A stretch of DNA of 64,000 nt from Tabrizicola sp. (GTDB taxonomy: Bacteria; Pseudomonadota; Alphaproteobacteria; Rhodobacterales; Rhodobacteraceae): assembly GCF_030373185.1 (NCBI RefSeq), contig NZ_JAUCZH010000005.1:1-64000 (forward strand). Direction: 5' to 3'. The translations under genes were made by a program, and so were the position numbers. Below the pieces are notes generated by a model. It had not been told where the DNA came from and made no database searches. It was given only the letters and a program-made list of their open reading frames with translations. Positions 25,845 to 36,034 of the stretch are shown here, one piece after another (positions within the stretch are counted from its first letter, which is position 1; each line of letters opens with the position of its first letter).

Positions 25845-27023
25845 ATGGCGTTTCCTGAGCGGTTTTCGAACCTGCCAGACTATGCGTTTCCGCGCTTGCG
25901 GAAGCTACTTGACGCGCACCCCCCCGGCGGTGCGCCCATTGCCATGACCATTGGCGAGCCGCGCCATGCCATGCCGGACTTTGTCGGCCCTATCCTTGCC
26001 GCCAACCTTGCGGGCTTTGGGGTTTACCCTCCGAACGACGGCACCCCGGAACTGTTGTCCGCCATTTCTGGCTGGATCGCGCGGCGCTATGGCGTGACCG
26101 TGACCGAAGATCGGCTAATGGTCCTCAACGGCACGCGCGAAGGGTTGTTCAATGCAGCAATCGCGCTTTGCCCGGAAATGAAAGCCGGGAAAAAGCCGGT
26201 CATCTTGATGCCGAACCCGTTTTATCAGGTCTATGCCGTGGCCGCGCTGACCGTGGGGGCGGAACCGGTTTATGTTCCCGCAACCTCAGCCACTGGCCAT
26301 CTGCCGGATTACGGCAGCCTGCCGCAGGACATTCTGGACCGGGTGGCCCTTGCCTACATCTGCTCGCCCGCCAATCCGCAAGGCGCTGTCGCCTCGGCAG
26401 ATTATCTTGCCGACCTGTTGGCGCTGGCCGAAAAGCACGATTTCCGCGTCCTCGCTGATGAGTGTTATTCCGAGATCTGGCGCGCTGCCCCCCCGCCGGG
26501 CCTGCTCCAGATCGCCCAGCAGCAAGGCGCCGACCCCGAGCGCGCGCTGGTGTTCCATTCGCTGTCCAAACGGTCGAACCTGCCGGGCTTGCGGTCCGGC
26601 TTTGTCGCCGCTGGCCCCGAATGCATGCTGCGCCTGCGCCAGTTGCGTGCCTTTGCCGGGGCGCCACTGCCGCTGCCGCTGCAAAAGGTGGCCGAGGCCT
26701 GCTGGCAGGACGAGGCCCATGTCACCGCCTCGCGCAAGCTTTATCAGGCGAAATTCGCCGGGGCCGACCAGATCTTTGCCGGGCTGCAAGGCTATCAGGC
26801 CCCCGATGGCGGCTTTTTCCTGTGGCTGCCGGTTGAAGATGGCGAAGCGGCGACGCTGAAACTTTGGCGCGAAACGGGGGTGCGGGTTCTGCCCGGCGCC
26901 TATCTGTCGCGCGATGCCGGGGGCCAGAACCCCGGCAAGGGATATATCCGGGTCGCGCTTGTCGCCCCGGCAGAAGAAACGCAGCGCGGGCTGAGCCAGC
27001 TTCGCGACTGTCTATACGGGTGA
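25845..27023 (+). CDS. PLP aminotransferase, DapC-like (succinyldiaminopimelate transaminase family)
   Basis: Class I/II aminotransferase of 392 aa. The substrate-binding opening [15 protein letters not shown], the [12 protein letters not shown] segment near residue 168-179 and the PLP lysine in [17 protein letters not shown] near 247 are typical of DapC-like enzymes of lysine and peptidoglycan precursor synthesis. The ATG at 25845 has GAGG 9-12 nt upstream and matches family starts; in-frame TTG 25803 and ATG 25812 are weaker alternatives. It lies 7 bp before ftsK. Confidence 0.8.
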   Translation: MAFPERFSNLPDYAFPRLRKLLDAHPPGGAPIAMTIGEPRHAMPDFVGPILAANLAGFGVYPPNDGTPELLSAISGWIARRYGVTVTEDRLMVLNGTREGLFNAAIALCPEMKAGKKPVILMPNPFYQVYAVAALTVGAEPVYVPATSATGHLPDYGSLPQDILDRVALAYICSPANPQGAVASADYLADLLALAEKHDFRVLADECYSEIWRAAPPPGLLQIAQQQGADPERALVFHSLSKRSNLPGLRSGFVAAGPECMLRLRQLRAFAGAPLPLPLQKVAEACWQDEAHVTASRKLYQAKFAGADQIFAGLQGYQAPDGGFFLWLPVEDGEAATLKLWRETGVRVLPGAYLSRDAGGQNPGKGYIRVALVAPAEETQRGLSQLRDCLYG

Positions 27024-27030
27024 GGTAAAC

Positions 27031-29985
27031 ATGGCATCCTTTCAGGCACGGCAGCGCGATCCGCTTCTGGATCAAGGCACACAGGCAATGCTGGAACGCC
27101 GCGGGCGCGAGCTTGTTGGGCTGGTCCTCATCCTGCTGGCACTTGCCTTTGCCTTGATGCTGGGAAGCTACTCCCCGGACGATCCGGGCTGGATGGTTGC
27201 TACCGAAGAACCGGCACAGAATTTCTTTGGCCGTTTCGGAGCGGCGGTCGCGTCGACGCTGATCATCCTGATCGGACAAGGCACATGGGCCATTCCGGTG
27301 ATCCTTGCGGTCTGGGGCGGCCGGTTCATGGCGCATCGTGGCGGCGAAAGGGCGCTGGGGCGAGTGGTCTTTGCCGTGATCGCCGTCGCGCTGGCGTCGA
27401 TTTATGCCGCGACTCTGGTCCCGGGGGCGGATTGGTCACACTCCTTCGGTCTGGGCGGGCTGTTCGGCGATACCGTGCTGGGGTCGCTGATCGGTGTCAT
27501 GCCGGGGTCGGCGGGTTTCGGGTTGAAACTTCTGTCGCTGCTGACGTTTGCCGGCCTTTTGGCGATGCTGCTTTACGTCACCGGTTTCGATATGGCCGAG
27601 TTGCGGATGATGTGGCGGTTTCTGATTGTCGGGTCGATCATGGGCTATTCGGCGCTGGCCTCCGGGCTTGGCACTGGCGCCCGTGGTGCCGTGGTGGGTG
27701 CGCGTGCGATGCAAGAGCGCGCCCGCAACCGCTCTGCCGTGGTGTCATCGGCGCCGCTGGGGCGCGAGGCCAACCCGGCTCGTCGGTCCATGCCCCCGGT
27801 TACCGGTTCCGGAATGACCCCCGAACCTCTGCGCGCCAACCCGGCTCGCGTAGCGCCCGCCGCGCTTCGCGCCGATATCCGGGCCGAACCCCGGGCCGAT
27901 CGGCCCGGCCTTGCACCCGAACCCGCGCCGGTGCGTGAAAAGACAGGCTTCCTTGCCCGCCTCCGCCGCGCCGCGGATCCGCAGCCCGAACTGGTGGAAC
28001 AACACCTGTCCGATGCGGCCTGGGATGCAACCCTGCCCAGCGAAGACCGCATAAAGGCCCGCATATCCGATGTCATCCGCAACCGGGTTCAGCGCGCGCC
28101 CGATCCCGTGCCGCAAGCCTCCGCCGCGCGGATGGAGCCGCCGGTGGTGCGCCCGCGTGGCCCGGTTGTCCTGATGGCCGACACCCGGCCGCTTGGAGCC
28201 CCGCCACGTGTCGCCGTTCCGCCACTGACCGAAGAACCCCAATGGCAATCGGATATGACAGAGGAAGATGAAGGCCTTCCGGCAAACATGTTCGCCGCAG
28301 ACAGCGCATGGGATGAGGACGAGGATGACAGCCTGATCGACGACGATCTGCCCAGTCCGCGCCTTTTTGCCGGCAGCGCCGACCGCCGCGCCGTTGTTCA
28401 GCATGCGGCACGCAAAGCCGCCCCGTCACGTCAGGCCTTGGCGGAAACCCAGCCCGGCCTGCGGTTTGACGAGGTGGCTCCGGCCTATGAGCTTCCACCG
28501 CTGAACCTGCTGTCCGCCCCCGTCGCCATCCAGCGCACCCAGCTTTCCGACGAGGCGCTGGAAGAAAACGCGCGGATGCTGGAAAGCGTTCTGGACGATT
28601 ACGGTGTGAAGGGTGAAATCACCGCTGTCCGCCCCGGTCCGGTCGTTACCATGTACGAACTGGAACCCGCGCCGGGCCTGAAGGCCAGCCGGGTGATCGG
28701 CCTTGCCGACGATATCGCGCGCAGCATGTCGGCGCTTTCCGCCCGCGTTTCCACCGTTCCGGGGCGCACGGTCATCGGGATCGAACTACCGAACGCGATC
28801 CGCGAAAAGGTGGTCTTGCGAGAAATCATCTCGGCCCGCGACTTTGGCGACAGCCAGATGCGCCTGCCGCTTGCCTTGGGCAAGGATATTGGCGGCGAGC
28901 CTGTGGTGGCGAACCTTGCCAAGATGCCCCACCTTCTGATCGCCGGGACCACCGGTTCGGGCAAATCCGTCGCGATCAACACCATGATCCTGTCGCTTCT
29001 CTACAAGCTGACGCCCGAGGAATGCCGGTTGATCATGATTGACCCGAAAATGCTGGAACTGTCCGTCTATGACGGCATCCCGCATCTTCTGTCCCCTGTC
29101 GTCACCGACCCGAAGAAGGCCGTGGTGGCCCTGAAATGGGTCGTCGGAGAGATGGAGGAACGTTACCGCAAGATGTCCAAGATGGGCGTGCGCAACATCG
29201 AGGGCTACAATGGCCGCGTGCGTGAAGCGCTGGCCAAGGGCGAGATGTTCAAGCGCACCATCCAGACCGGTTTTGACGAGGAGACCGGTGACCCGATCTT
29301 CGAGACCGAGGAATTCGCCCCCGTGGCGCTGCCCTATATCGTGGTCATCGTGGACGAGATGGCCGACCTGATGATGGTGGCCGGCAAGGAAATCGAAGCC
29401 TGCATCCAGCGCCTTGCCCAGATGGCCCGCGCAAGCGGCATCCACCTTATCATGGCAACGCAGCGACCCAGCGTCGATGTGATCACCGGCACGATCAAGG
29501 CCAACTTCCCGACCCGGATCAGCTTTCAGGTCACCTCCAAGATCGACAGCCGCACGATCCTTGGCGAACAGGGCGCCGAGCAACTGCTTGGCATGGGCGA
29601 CATGCTTTACATGGGCAACGGTGCCAAGATCACCCGGATCCATGGCCCGTTCGTATCGGATGAGGAAGTGGAGGAAATCGTCAACCACCTCAAATCCTTC
29701 GGCCCGCCGGTCTATATGTCCGGCGTGGTGGAAAGCCTGGATGATGAGCGTGACAACGAGATTGACGCCGTGCTTGGCCTGAATTCCGAAGGCGACGATA
29801 CGCTTTACGATCAGGCCGTTGCCATTGTCGCGCGGGACCGCAAATGCTCCACCTCTTACATCCAGCGCAAACTTGGGATCGGCTACAACAAGGCCGCCCG
29901 ACTGGTGGAACAGATGGAAGATCAGGGCGTCGTCACCCGCGCGAACCATGTCGGCAAACGGGAAATTCTGGTGGAAGAGCGTTGA
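27031..29985 (+). CDS. ftsK: DNA translocase FtsK
   Basis: Division-septum DNA pump of 984 aa that segregates chromosome termini and activates XerCD. N-terminal four-to-five TM domain (residues about 28-210), a Pro/Arg/Ala-rich linker (about 215-500), then the RecA-like motor with Walker A GTTGSGKS near 638-645 and Walker [12 protein letters not shown] near 772. The C-terminal gamma winged helix ([21 protein letters not shown]) near 940-965 reads KOPS sites. The [11 protein letters not shown] motif is intact. Ribosome site GAGGTAAAC. Confidence 0.96.
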   Translation: MASFQARQRDPLLDQGTQAMLERRGRELVGLVLILLALAFALMLGSYSPDDPGWMVATEEPAQNFFGRFGAAVASTLIILIGQGTWAIPVILAVWGGRFMAHRGGERALGRVVFAVIAVALASIYAATLVPGADWSHSFGLGGLFGDTVLGSLIGVMPGSAGFGLKLLSLLTFAGLLAMLLYVTGFDMAELRMMWRFLIVGSIMGYSALASGLGTGARGAVVGARAMQERARNRSAVVSSAPLGREANPARRSMPPVTGSGMTPEPLRANPARVAPAALRADIRAEPRADRPGLAPEPAPVREKTGFLARLRRAADPQPELVEQHLSDAAWDATLPSEDRIKARISDVIRNRVQRAPDPVPQASAARMEPPVVRPRGPVVLMADTRPLGAPPRVAVPPLTEEPQWQSDMTEEDEGLPANMFAADSAWDEDEDDSLIDDDLPSPRLFAGSADRRAVVQHAARKAAPSRQALAETQPGLRFDEVAPAYELPPLNLLSAPVAIQRTQLSDEALEENARMLESVLDDYGVKGEITAVRPGPVVTMYELEPAPGLKASRVIGLADDIARSMSALSARVSTVPGRTVIGIELPNAIREKVVLREIISARDFGDSQMRLPLALGKDIGGEPVVANLAKMPHLLIAGTTGSGKSVAINTMILSLLYKLTPEECRLIMIDPKMLELSVYDGIPHLLSPVVTDPKKAVVALKWVVGEMEERYRKMSKMGVRNIEGYNGRVREALAKGEMFKRTIQTGFDEETGDPIFETEEFAPVALPYIVVIVDEMADLMMVAGKEIEACIQRLAQMARASGIHLIMATQRPSVDVITGTIKANFPTRISFQVTSKIDSRTILGEQGAEQLLGMGDMLYMGNGAKITRIHGPFVSDEEVEEIVNHLKSFGPPVYMSGVVESLDDERDNEIDAVLGLNSEGDDTLYDQAVAIVARDRKCSTSYIQRKLGIGYNKAARLVEQMEDQGVVTRANHVGKREILVEER

Positions 29986-30179
29986 AGTCGGCCTGATCCT
30001 GCCATCGGCCGATTTGCGCAAAAGAGCCCCGCAGACCCTGTCGGGCCGTCCTGCGCATCCCGATGAAGTCGTGGCAGCGATTGCCTTTCCCTGTTCGGCA
30101 ATGGCCTTGATGCTCATTTGAGCAACATCACGATCGATGGCGCATCGACGATCATCGATGTGCCAACTCTGGCCTTTGG

Positions 30180-31070
30180 CTAAGGCGCTGTGGCTTGTCT
30201 TTTGGCCCGTGTCGGCCAGACTTCCAGGACACCGCAGAAGATGACCAACGCTCCGCCGATCACTTCGTTGGGTGCAAGGCTTTCGCCCGCGAACATCGCC
30301 GCGGTCAAAGAACCGATAATCACCTCGGGCATCAAGAGAATGCCGACCCGTGCCGGATCAAGCCGAAGCGTTGCCCACATCAGGGCGGCGATTGACAAGC
30401 CCCACCAGACCCCCCCGGTCAAAAGGACGTAGCCCGCGACGGTCACGAGGTCAGCTGTGGCGATCCTGGGCAGGGGTTCGAGGAACGGCGCGAAAATGAA
30501 CGAGGTTGCGGTGGCGCCAACGGCGAACAGGAATGCTGCTGATCCCGGCGGAACCTGAGACTTCAGGCGCATACCCGCCGTTGCCACCGCCCAGATGAGC
30601 CCGCCTGCAAAGGCCATCCATTCCCCCAGACTGTCTGGAAGCGGGATTTCACCTTCACCGCCCAGCATGATGAACAGCCCGGCAAACCCCACGGCTATCG
30701 CGACCAGTCGCAACTTGGGAACGTGCCAGCGCAACACATACCTTGCGATCAGAACGCTCCAGACGGGGCTGAAGAACCACAGCAACACGACAAGCGCTAC
30801 TTTCCCGTAAAGAAATCCGATCGAGTAAAGTGCGAAAGCCGCCCCGCCAAGCAGGATTGATGCCATTCCCAGCGGATTTTCATCACGAAATGAACGTTTT
30901 CCACCGATGATGCCCGGAAGCAGGAAAAGCGCGGCGGCCAAGGTGATCGCACCCGTTCCCCAGGCCCCATCAAGCCCAAGCTCGGCGATGGCGCGCACCG
31001 GGAGCCAGTAGATTCCCCAGAAAATGCCGGTGCAAAGGACAATTGCAGAGGCCCAGAAGGTTGTGCTCAT
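30180..31070 (-). CDS. EamA/DMT-family transporter
   Basis: A 296-residue ten-TM permease with two EamA repeats (TM1 near residues 6-25; IAVGFAGLFIMLGGEGEIP mid-protein; last helix near 265-285 followed by WPTRAKRQ). Substrate unknown. The ATG at 31070 begins the first TM segment after a short polar start; an in-frame start at 31184 would add a charged 38-residue tail. It lies 174 bp downstream of, and same-strand with, the Lrp gene. Confidence 0.8.
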   Translation of the reverse strand: MSTTFWASAIVLCTGIFWGIYWLPVRAIAELGLDGAWGTGAITLAAALFLLPGIIGGKRSFRDENPLGMASILLGGAAFALYSIGFLYGKVALVVLLWFFSPVWSVLIARYVLRWHVPKLRLVAIAVGFAGLFIMLGGEGEIPLPDSLGEWMAFAGGLIWAVATAGMRLKSQVPPGSAAFLFAVGATATSFIFAPFLEPLPRIATADLVTVAGYVLLTGGVWWGLSIAALMWATLRLDPARVGILLMPEVIIGSLTAAMFAGESLAPNEVIGGALVIFCGVLEVWPTRAKRQATAP

Positions 31071-31244
31071 GTCTTGCCGGATCCTGTCATGGTGATCTTT
31101 CCTGACCGCAGTGATACCGGCCGAACGCGTGCCATGTTCCGTTGTCTTTCCATCGGGCCGCTTCAGGATGTTTGCGGGGGGCAAAAGAGCTTGCGCGTGG
31201 ATCTCTGTCTCTTTGCCCGTGTCGGGCCATGCGCGCTGGCACAG

Positions 31245-31703
31245 CTAGACCGCCAGCGCTGTCGTCTTCACGACGGTCCGCAAGGCAAAGGACGATTGCA
31301 TCTGCCGCACCCCGGGCAAGCGAGACAGGAACTGGCGGTGGATGCGGGCGAAATCTTCGGTGTCTTCGGCCATGATCTTCAGCAGGTAGTCCGCGGTTCC
31401 GGCCATCAGGTGACATTCCAGCAGGTCCGGCACCCGGGCCACTTCACGCTCAAAGGCGTCAAGCAGGTCTTCGGCCTGGCTTTGCAGGGTGATTTCCACG
31501 AAGACCGTGGTAAGACGCCCCATCTTGCGGGTGTCGAGCAGGGCCACATAGCCGGCGATATACCCGTCGTCCTCCAGCCGCTGAACACGCCGGTGGCAGG
31601 CCGAGGGTGACAGGTTCACCATTTCGGACAACTCGGCGTTTGTAATCCGGCCATCCTTTTGCAGGACGGTCAGGATGCGGCGGTCTGTGGCGTCAAGATC
31701 CAT
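31245..31703 (-). CDS. Lrp/AsnC-family transcriptional regulator
   Basis: A 152-residue regulator: N-terminal helix-turn-helix (GRITNAELSEMVNLSPSACHRRVQRLE, residues 18-44) and a C-terminal RAM effector domain (VFVEITLQSQAEDLLDAFE, then TADYLLKI). It is divergent from alanine dehydrogenase, so it is probably the alanine-responsive activator of ald (AldR/AlaR type). Palindromic sites lie in the 158-bp spacer. Confidence 0.9.
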   Translation of the reverse strand: MDLDATDRRILTVLQKDGRITNAELSEMVNLSPSACHRRVQRLEDDGYIAGYVALLDTRKMGRLTTVFVEITLQSQAEDLLDAFEREVARVPDLLECHLMAGTADYLLKIMAEDTEDFARIHRQFLSRLPGVRQMQSSFALRTVVKTTALAV

Positions 31704-31715
31704 GTTTCTGGTGGG

Positions 31716-31749
31716 TTCTTCGAAGAAATCCGGATTATCCGAAGAATCC
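31716..31749. promoter_or_regulatory. Probable Lrp/AldR operator
   Basis: Perfect 12-bp palindrome TTCTTCGAAGAA at 31716-31727, followed by a direct repeat of its right half: CGAAGAAATCC at 31721-31731 and CGAAGAATCC at 31740-31749, 19 bp apart. The location between the divergent lrp and ald starts matches a multi-site Lrp-family operator. Confidence 0.55.
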
Positions 31750-31861
31750 TACTGCCGATTTTCCGACAAGTCACTCAGAATTCAAAGTATTGCCGCCTGA
31801 ACAGGCAAAGACTGATCCCACAAATGAAAAGTTACGGGATCAATCCCGCAGGGAGAGAATC

Positions 31862-32980
31862 ATGAAAATCGGTTGCCCGAAGGAAATCAAGCCGCAGGAA
31901 TTTCGCGTTGGCATGACGCCGGACGCGGCGCGTGAGGCGGTCGGCCATGGTCACAAGGTGATCATCGAAAAGGGGGCAGGCGTTGGTGCCGGCTTCACCG
32001 ACGCCGACTACAAGGCGGCGGGGGCGAAGATCGTCGATACGGCAGACGAGGTGTTCGAAAAGGCCGACATGATCGTAAAGGTCAAAGAGCCCCAGGCGGT
32101 CGAGCGCAAGCGTCTGCGTGAGGGGCAGGTGCTGTTCACCTATCTGCACCTTGCGCCCGATCCGGCGCAGACCACGGATCTCTTGAAATCCGGTGCGACC
32201 TGCATTGCCTATGAGACGGTCACGGATGACCGGGGCGGACTGCCCCTGCTTGCCCCGATGTCCGAGGTTGCGGGGCGGCTTGCGCCTCAGGTGGGTGCCT
32301 GGACCTTGCAGAAGGCCAATGGCGGGCGCGGTGTGCTTCTGGGCGGCGTTCCGGGTGTCTTGCCGGCGAAGGTGCTGGTGATCGGCGGCGGTGTCGTGGG
32401 GACGCATGCCGCCAAGATCGCGGCCGGGATGGGGGCGGATGTCACGGTCATTGACCGGTCAATCAACCGACTGCGCTATCTGGATGACGTGTTCGGCGGG
32501 CAGTTCAAGAACGCCTATGCCAGCGCAGGGAACACCATCACGCTGGCGCGTGAGGCAGACCTGATCATCGGTGCGGTGCTGATCCCGGGGGCAGCAGCAC
32601 CCAAGCTGATCTCCAAAGCCCAGCTGAAGGAACTGAAGCCGGGCGCGGCGCTGGTGGATGTGGCCATCGACCAGGGCGGTTGTTTCGAGACGTCAAAAGC
32701 CACCACCCATCAGGATCCGATCTACGAGGTGGACGGGATCATGCATTATTGCGTGGCCAACATGCCCGGCGCGGTGGCGCGGACCTCCACGCTGGCGCTG
32801 GGAAATGCAACGATGCCCTTCATGCTGGCCTTGGCCGACAAGGGCTGGAAAATGGCCTGCGCCGAGGACCGGCATCTTCTGGCAGGGCTGAATGTGCATG
32901 CGGGCAAGCTGACCTATGAGGCGGTGGGGGTGGCGCTTGGCCTGCCAACCATTCCGGCGGCGGAGGCGTTGAACTTCTGA
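31862..32980 (+). CDS. ald: Alanine dehydrogenase
   Basis: NAD-dependent L-alanine dehydrogenase (372 aa), alanine to pyruvate plus ammonium. Start MKIGCPKEIKPQEFRVGMTP is diagnostic. Catalytic Lys lies in VKVKEPQ near residue 74, catalytic His in FTYLHLAPD near 95 and the NAD motif VIGGGVVGTHAAKIA near 172. The ATG 31862 has GGGAGAGA upstream. Divergent from its presumed Lrp-type regulator. Confidence 0.96.
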   Translation: MKIGCPKEIKPQEFRVGMTPDAAREAVGHGHKVIIEKGAGVGAGFTDADYKAAGAKIVDTADEVFEKADMIVKVKEPQAVERKRLREGQVLFTYLHLAPDPAQTTDLLKSGATCIAYETVTDDRGGLPLLAPMSEVAGRLAPQVGAWTLQKANGGRGVLLGGVPGVLPAKVLVIGGGVVGTHAAKIAAGMGADVTVIDRSINRLRYLDDVFGGQFKNAYASAGNTITLAREADLIIGAVLIPGAAAPKLISKAQLKELKPGAALVDVAIDQGGCFETSKATTHQDPIYEVDGIMHYCVANMPGAVARTSTLALGNATMPFMLALADKGWKMACAEDRHLLAGLNVHAGKLTYEAVGVALGLPTIPAAEALNF

Positions 32981-33033
32981 CGACGGAAAACTGTCGGCCT
33001 GCCGTAAAACCTGGGACCATGCACAGGTGACCC

Positions 33034-33639
33034 ATGACTCTCTTCGGCCAGAAGCCTTCGACGCTTATCCTCTGGGTCATCCTGGCCTTGCCGGCCCTTC
33101 CGCTTCTGGGGCCGCTTTTCGGGGATGACGCCCGGGCGTTTCATCGCCTGCTGCACCCGACCGGAGAGTGGGCGGCACGGCTCATGATCATCGGCATGAT
33201 GGCCTCGGGTCTGATGCTGCTGTTCAAGGGCCGCAGTTGGCCGCGCTGGCTGGTCCACCATCGCCGCGACATCGAGGTGGCGGCCTTCGTTTATGCCGCG
33301 CTCCATACCATTGTCTATGTGGTTGACCGTGGCAGTCTTGACCGGATCTTGGCTGCCTTGCAGCACGTTGAAATCTGGACGGGCTGGCTGGCGATGCTGC
33401 TGTTTCTTCCGCTGGTGATGTCATCGAACAATGCTGCCCAACGCTGGCTGCATGCGGGCTGGAAGTCGCTGCAACGGCTCGCCTATCCGGCGGCGGTTCT
33501 GGTGCTGATCCACTGGGCCGCCTTGCACAACTGGGGCAGTTGGCCCGCCGCAGCGGTTCATTTCGGCCCGCTGCTGGCGCTTTGGGTCTACAGGTTCTGG
33601 TTCTGGTATCTGCGCCCGCGGCCGACGCCAGCGACCTGA
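33034..33639 (+). CDS. Ferric-reductase-like transmembrane haem protein (MsrQ/YedZ-like)
   Basis: A 201-residue membrane protein with about five or six TM helices. Paired His residues suited to b-haem binding occur in YAALHTIVYVV and in VLIHWAALHNWG. It resembles the ferric-reductase-like superfamily that includes MsrQ, the quinol-linked partner of periplasmic methionine sulphoxide reductase MsrP. No msrP gene is adjacent, so the electron acceptor is open. Single gene after ald; a terminator-like stem follows. Confidence 0.7.
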   Translation: MTLFGQKPSTLILWVILALPALPLLGPLFGDDARAFHRLLHPTGEWAARLMIIGMMASGLMLLFKGRSWPRWLVHHRRDIEVAAFVYAALHTIVYVVDRGSLDRILAALQHVEIWTGWLAMLLFLPLVMSSNNAAQRWLHAGWKSLQRLAYPAAVLVLIHWAALHNWGSWPAAAVHFGPLLALWVYRFWFWYLRPRPTPAT

Positions 33640-33648
33640 CATGCAAAA

Positions 33649-33674
33649 GGCCCGCAAGACTGATCTTGCGAGCC
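33649..33674. terminator. Terminator between convergent membrane-protein gene and mscL
   Basis: Inverted repeat with a 7-bp core stem CGCAAGA/TCTTGCG around CTGA, extended by three more pairs (33649-33651 with 33672-33674) past one mismatch. Read on the minus strand it is followed by TTTT, so it suits termination of mscL best; it may act in both directions. Confidence 0.7.
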
Positions 33675-33697
33675 TTGCCAGTCTGACCGCAGATGGC

Positions 33698-34069
33698 TCA
33701 GGCTTTCTTCAGCTCGGCCAGGATATCCTTCAGCAGGTCATTGTCCGTAGGCCCGGCCGGAGCGGCGGGGGCATCTTCCTTTTTCGGCATCATCCGGTTG
33801 ACCGCCTTCACGATCAGGAACACCACCCAGGCCACGATCAGGAACTTGATCACGGCGTTGATGAAGTTACCGATGTTGAAACGTGCGTCTCCCACCCCGA
33901 ACCCCCAGGACGAGAAATCAATTCCGCCAATGATCAGGCCGATCATGGGATTGATAAGATCTTCCACCAATGATCCGACGATGGCAGTAAACGCAGCGCC
34001 GATGACGACACCGACGGCAAGATCAAGCACGTTGCCGCGCGCAATGAAGGTCTTGAATTCGTTAAGCAT
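33698..34069 (-). CDS. mscL: Large-conductance mechanosensitive channel
   Basis: A 123-residue inner-membrane osmotic safety valve. TM1 with the pore helix motif [22 protein letters not shown] lies at residues 12-33, TM2 near 75-95 ([22 protein letters not shown]), and a C-terminal helix bundle end [12 protein letters not shown]. The start [12 protein letters not shown] is typical; the open frame extends 56 residues further but without family similarity. Confidence 0.95.
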   Translation of the reverse strand: MLNEFKTFIARGNVLDLAVGVVIGAAFTAIVGSLVEDLINPMIGLIIGGIDFSSWGFGVGDARFNIGNFINAVIKFLIVAWVVFLIVKAVNRMMPKKEDAPAAPAGPTDNDLLKDILAELKKA

Positions 34070-34220
34070 TCCTCGGTTCCCTTTTGCCGCCTGCCTTGGT
34101 TGGCAAGCATTCTGATTGCACAGGCGCGCAGGCCCGCCGAAACTATCGCACAGCCAGAGGCGGTTTCGAACGGGGAATTTTTCACTAAGCTTGGCCATCA
34201 GTCCTTGAAAGGAGCCTGCC

Positions 34221-34916
34221 TTGCCAGAGCTTGCCAATCATCCGATCACCCGGCGCTGGCCACCCCGCACCCCGGGGGCCATTCAGCTTTATTCCCTGCC
34301 GACACCGAATGGAGTGAAAGCATCCATCGCGCTGGAAGAAACCGGGTTGCCCTATGACGCGCATCTGGTGGACTTTGGCCGCAACGACCAGATGTCGGCA
34401 GAATTTCTTAGCCTCAATCCCAACAACAAGATCCCCGCGATCATCGATCCGGCCGGTCCGGCGGGCGTGCCGCTGGCGCTGTTCGAAAGCGGGGCGATCC
34501 TGCTTTTTCTGGCGGAAAAGTCGGGCAAGCTGATCCCTGTGGGCAAACATTGGGAAACGGTTCAGTGGCTGATGTTCCAGATGGGCGGCATCGGGCCGAT
34601 GTTCGGCCAGCTTGGCTATTTTCACCATTTCGCGGGCAAGGATGTGGATGATCCCCGCCCCAAGGAACGCTACCGGGCCGAGGCGGAACGCCTGTTGAAG
34701 GTGCTGGACGGGGCTCTGGCGGGGAAAGACTGGATTGTCGGCGAATATTCCATTGCCGATATCGCGATCTGCCCATGGCTGCGGACCCTGCGGGACTTTT
34801 ATCAGGCGGCCGATATCGCGGGCTGGGGCCAGTTGAAACACGTTCCGGCCTATCTTGACCGCTTCCTTGCCCGCCCTGCCGTGCAGGCCGGATTGGTGCA
34901 GCCGCCCCGGGTTTGA
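34221..34916 (+). CDS. Glutathione S-transferase family protein
   Basis: A 231-residue GST of the GstB/YfcG/YghU-like group: N-terminal thioredoxin-like domain ([33 protein letters not shown]) and helical C-terminal domain ([19 protein letters not shown]). It uses a TTG start at 34221, which is firmly placed by AAAGGAG six bases upstream. The likely role is disulphide-bond reductase or conjugating activity; substrate unknown. Confidence 0.88.
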   Translation: MPELANHPITRRWPPRTPGAIQLYSLPTPNGVKASIALEETGLPYDAHLVDFGRNDQMSAEFLSLNPNNKIPAIIDPAGPAGVPLALFESGAILLFLAEKSGKLIPVGKHWETVQWLMFQMGGIGPMFGQLGYFHHFAGKDVDDPRPKERYRAEAERLLKVLDGALAGKDWIVGEYSIADIAICPWLRTLRDFYQAADIAGWGQLKHVPAYLDRFLARPAVQAGLVQPPRV

Positions 34917-34940
34917 TTGCCGGGGTTTGATCGCCGCGCC

Positions 34941-35897
34941 TTAACCCCGGGGCGCGGCGGCGCGGCGCAGCCGGTCATTGATGGCGCGGCCAAGACCCCG
35001 CTCTGGCACCGGCGCAAAGGCGATGTGGCCAGCCGGGCCAGCCAGCCGGTCCGCCTCGCGCAGGGTCTGGAACAGCCGCGCTGCCGCCTCGACCAGATCA
35101 CCCGATTCAGACAGCGAAAGCGCGCCCCTGACCGGGCCAAAGCCGACCAGAACTTCACCGGGTCGCGCCGTTACCGCGTCAAGCCGTACCCCAGCCTCGG
35201 GCGCATAATGCGACGCCAGCTGACCGGGCGACGTGGGCTTTCCCGCATCCCCGGCCATGCCAAGGGGTCGGCCCAGCGCCGCCTCAAGTGCTTCGAGCGG
35301 AAGACCGCCGGGTCGCAACAGCACCGGGTGAGAGTTGGTGTCTGGGTCAGCCAGCACGATCGTCGATTCCAACCCGACGGCGCAAGAACCGCCATCCAGA
35401 ACGGCGGCAATCCGGCCACTCAGACCTTCCAGCACATGCGCCGCCCGGGTCGGGGACACCCGCCCCGACGGGTTGGCCGAAGGCGCCGCGACCGGGCCGC
35501 CAAAGGCGCGCAGCAGGCGTTGCGCAAGGGGATGTTCCGGCACCCGGACAGCAACGGTCGAAAGCCCCGCCGTCACCAGTGGCGACACGCCCGCATCTTC
35601 CCGCAGCGGCAGCACAAGGGTCAAAGGCCCCGGCCAGAACGCAAGCGCCAGATCACGCGCGACCGGGCCGACAATGGCCACCGCTTCAACCGCCGCCAGA
35701 TCCGGCAGATGCACGATCAGCGGGTTGAAACTTGGCCGGCCCTTCGCCTCGAATATCCGCGCGACGGCATGGTCTGACCGTGCATCGCCGCCCAGCCCGT
35801 AGACCGTTTCGGTCGGAAAGGCGACCAGTTCGCCCTGCCGCAACAGCCTTGCAGCCTCGGCGATCCCGGCGTCATCTGGGGCAAGGGTTGCGGTCAT
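34941..35897 (-). CDS. L-threonylcarbamoyladenylate synthase (Sua5/TsaC with C-terminal domain)
   Basis: First enzyme of t6A37 tRNA modification, making threonylcarbamoyl-AMP from Thr, bicarbonate and ATP. The YrdC-fold motifs are GELVAFPTETVYGLGGDA near residues 17-34, KGRPSFNPL near 50 and the SANPSGRVSPT segment near 140. The 318-aa length includes the C-terminal Sua5 domain absent from short TsaC proteins. It is divergent from the acyl-CoA dehydrogenase gene. Confidence 0.93.
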   Translation of the reverse strand: MTATLAPDDAGIAEAARLLRQGELVAFPTETVYGLGGDARSDHAVARIFEAKGRPSFNPLIVHLPDLAAVEAVAIVGPVARDLALAFWPGPLTLVLPLREDAGVSPLVTAGLSTVAVRVPEHPLAQRLLRAFGGPVAAPSANPSGRVSPTRAAHVLEGLSGRIAAVLDGGSCAVGLESTIVLADPDTNSHPVLLRPGGLPLEALEAALGRPLGMAGDAGKPTSPGQLASHYAPEAGVRLDAVTARPGEVLVGFGPVRGALSLSESGDLVEAAARLFQTLREADRLAGPAGHIAFAPVPERGLGRAINDRLRRAAAPRG

Positions 35898-36034
35898 GAG
35901 TTGCAGGCCATCGGGTTCGGGTCAGCTATCTGACGCAGCGTCCGCCTTGAAGGGGGGCGTGAAAGGGATAGCGTCTGATTGGGCGTCCATACGGCAGCCC
36001 CCCCATTTTGCCAAGCCTTTGACAGGAGTTCCCA

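Noticed and set aside
28786-30117. Minus-strand open frame opposite the ftsK motor region
   Set aside because: Antisense to the conserved FtsK RecA-like domain; composition is typical of a high-GC shadow frame.
29986-30179. Possible gene remnant between ftsK and the DMT transporter
   Set aside because: A frame of about 38 codons ending in a stop at 30180-30183 has no start, no ribosome site and no recognisable similarity. I see nothing convincing in this gap.
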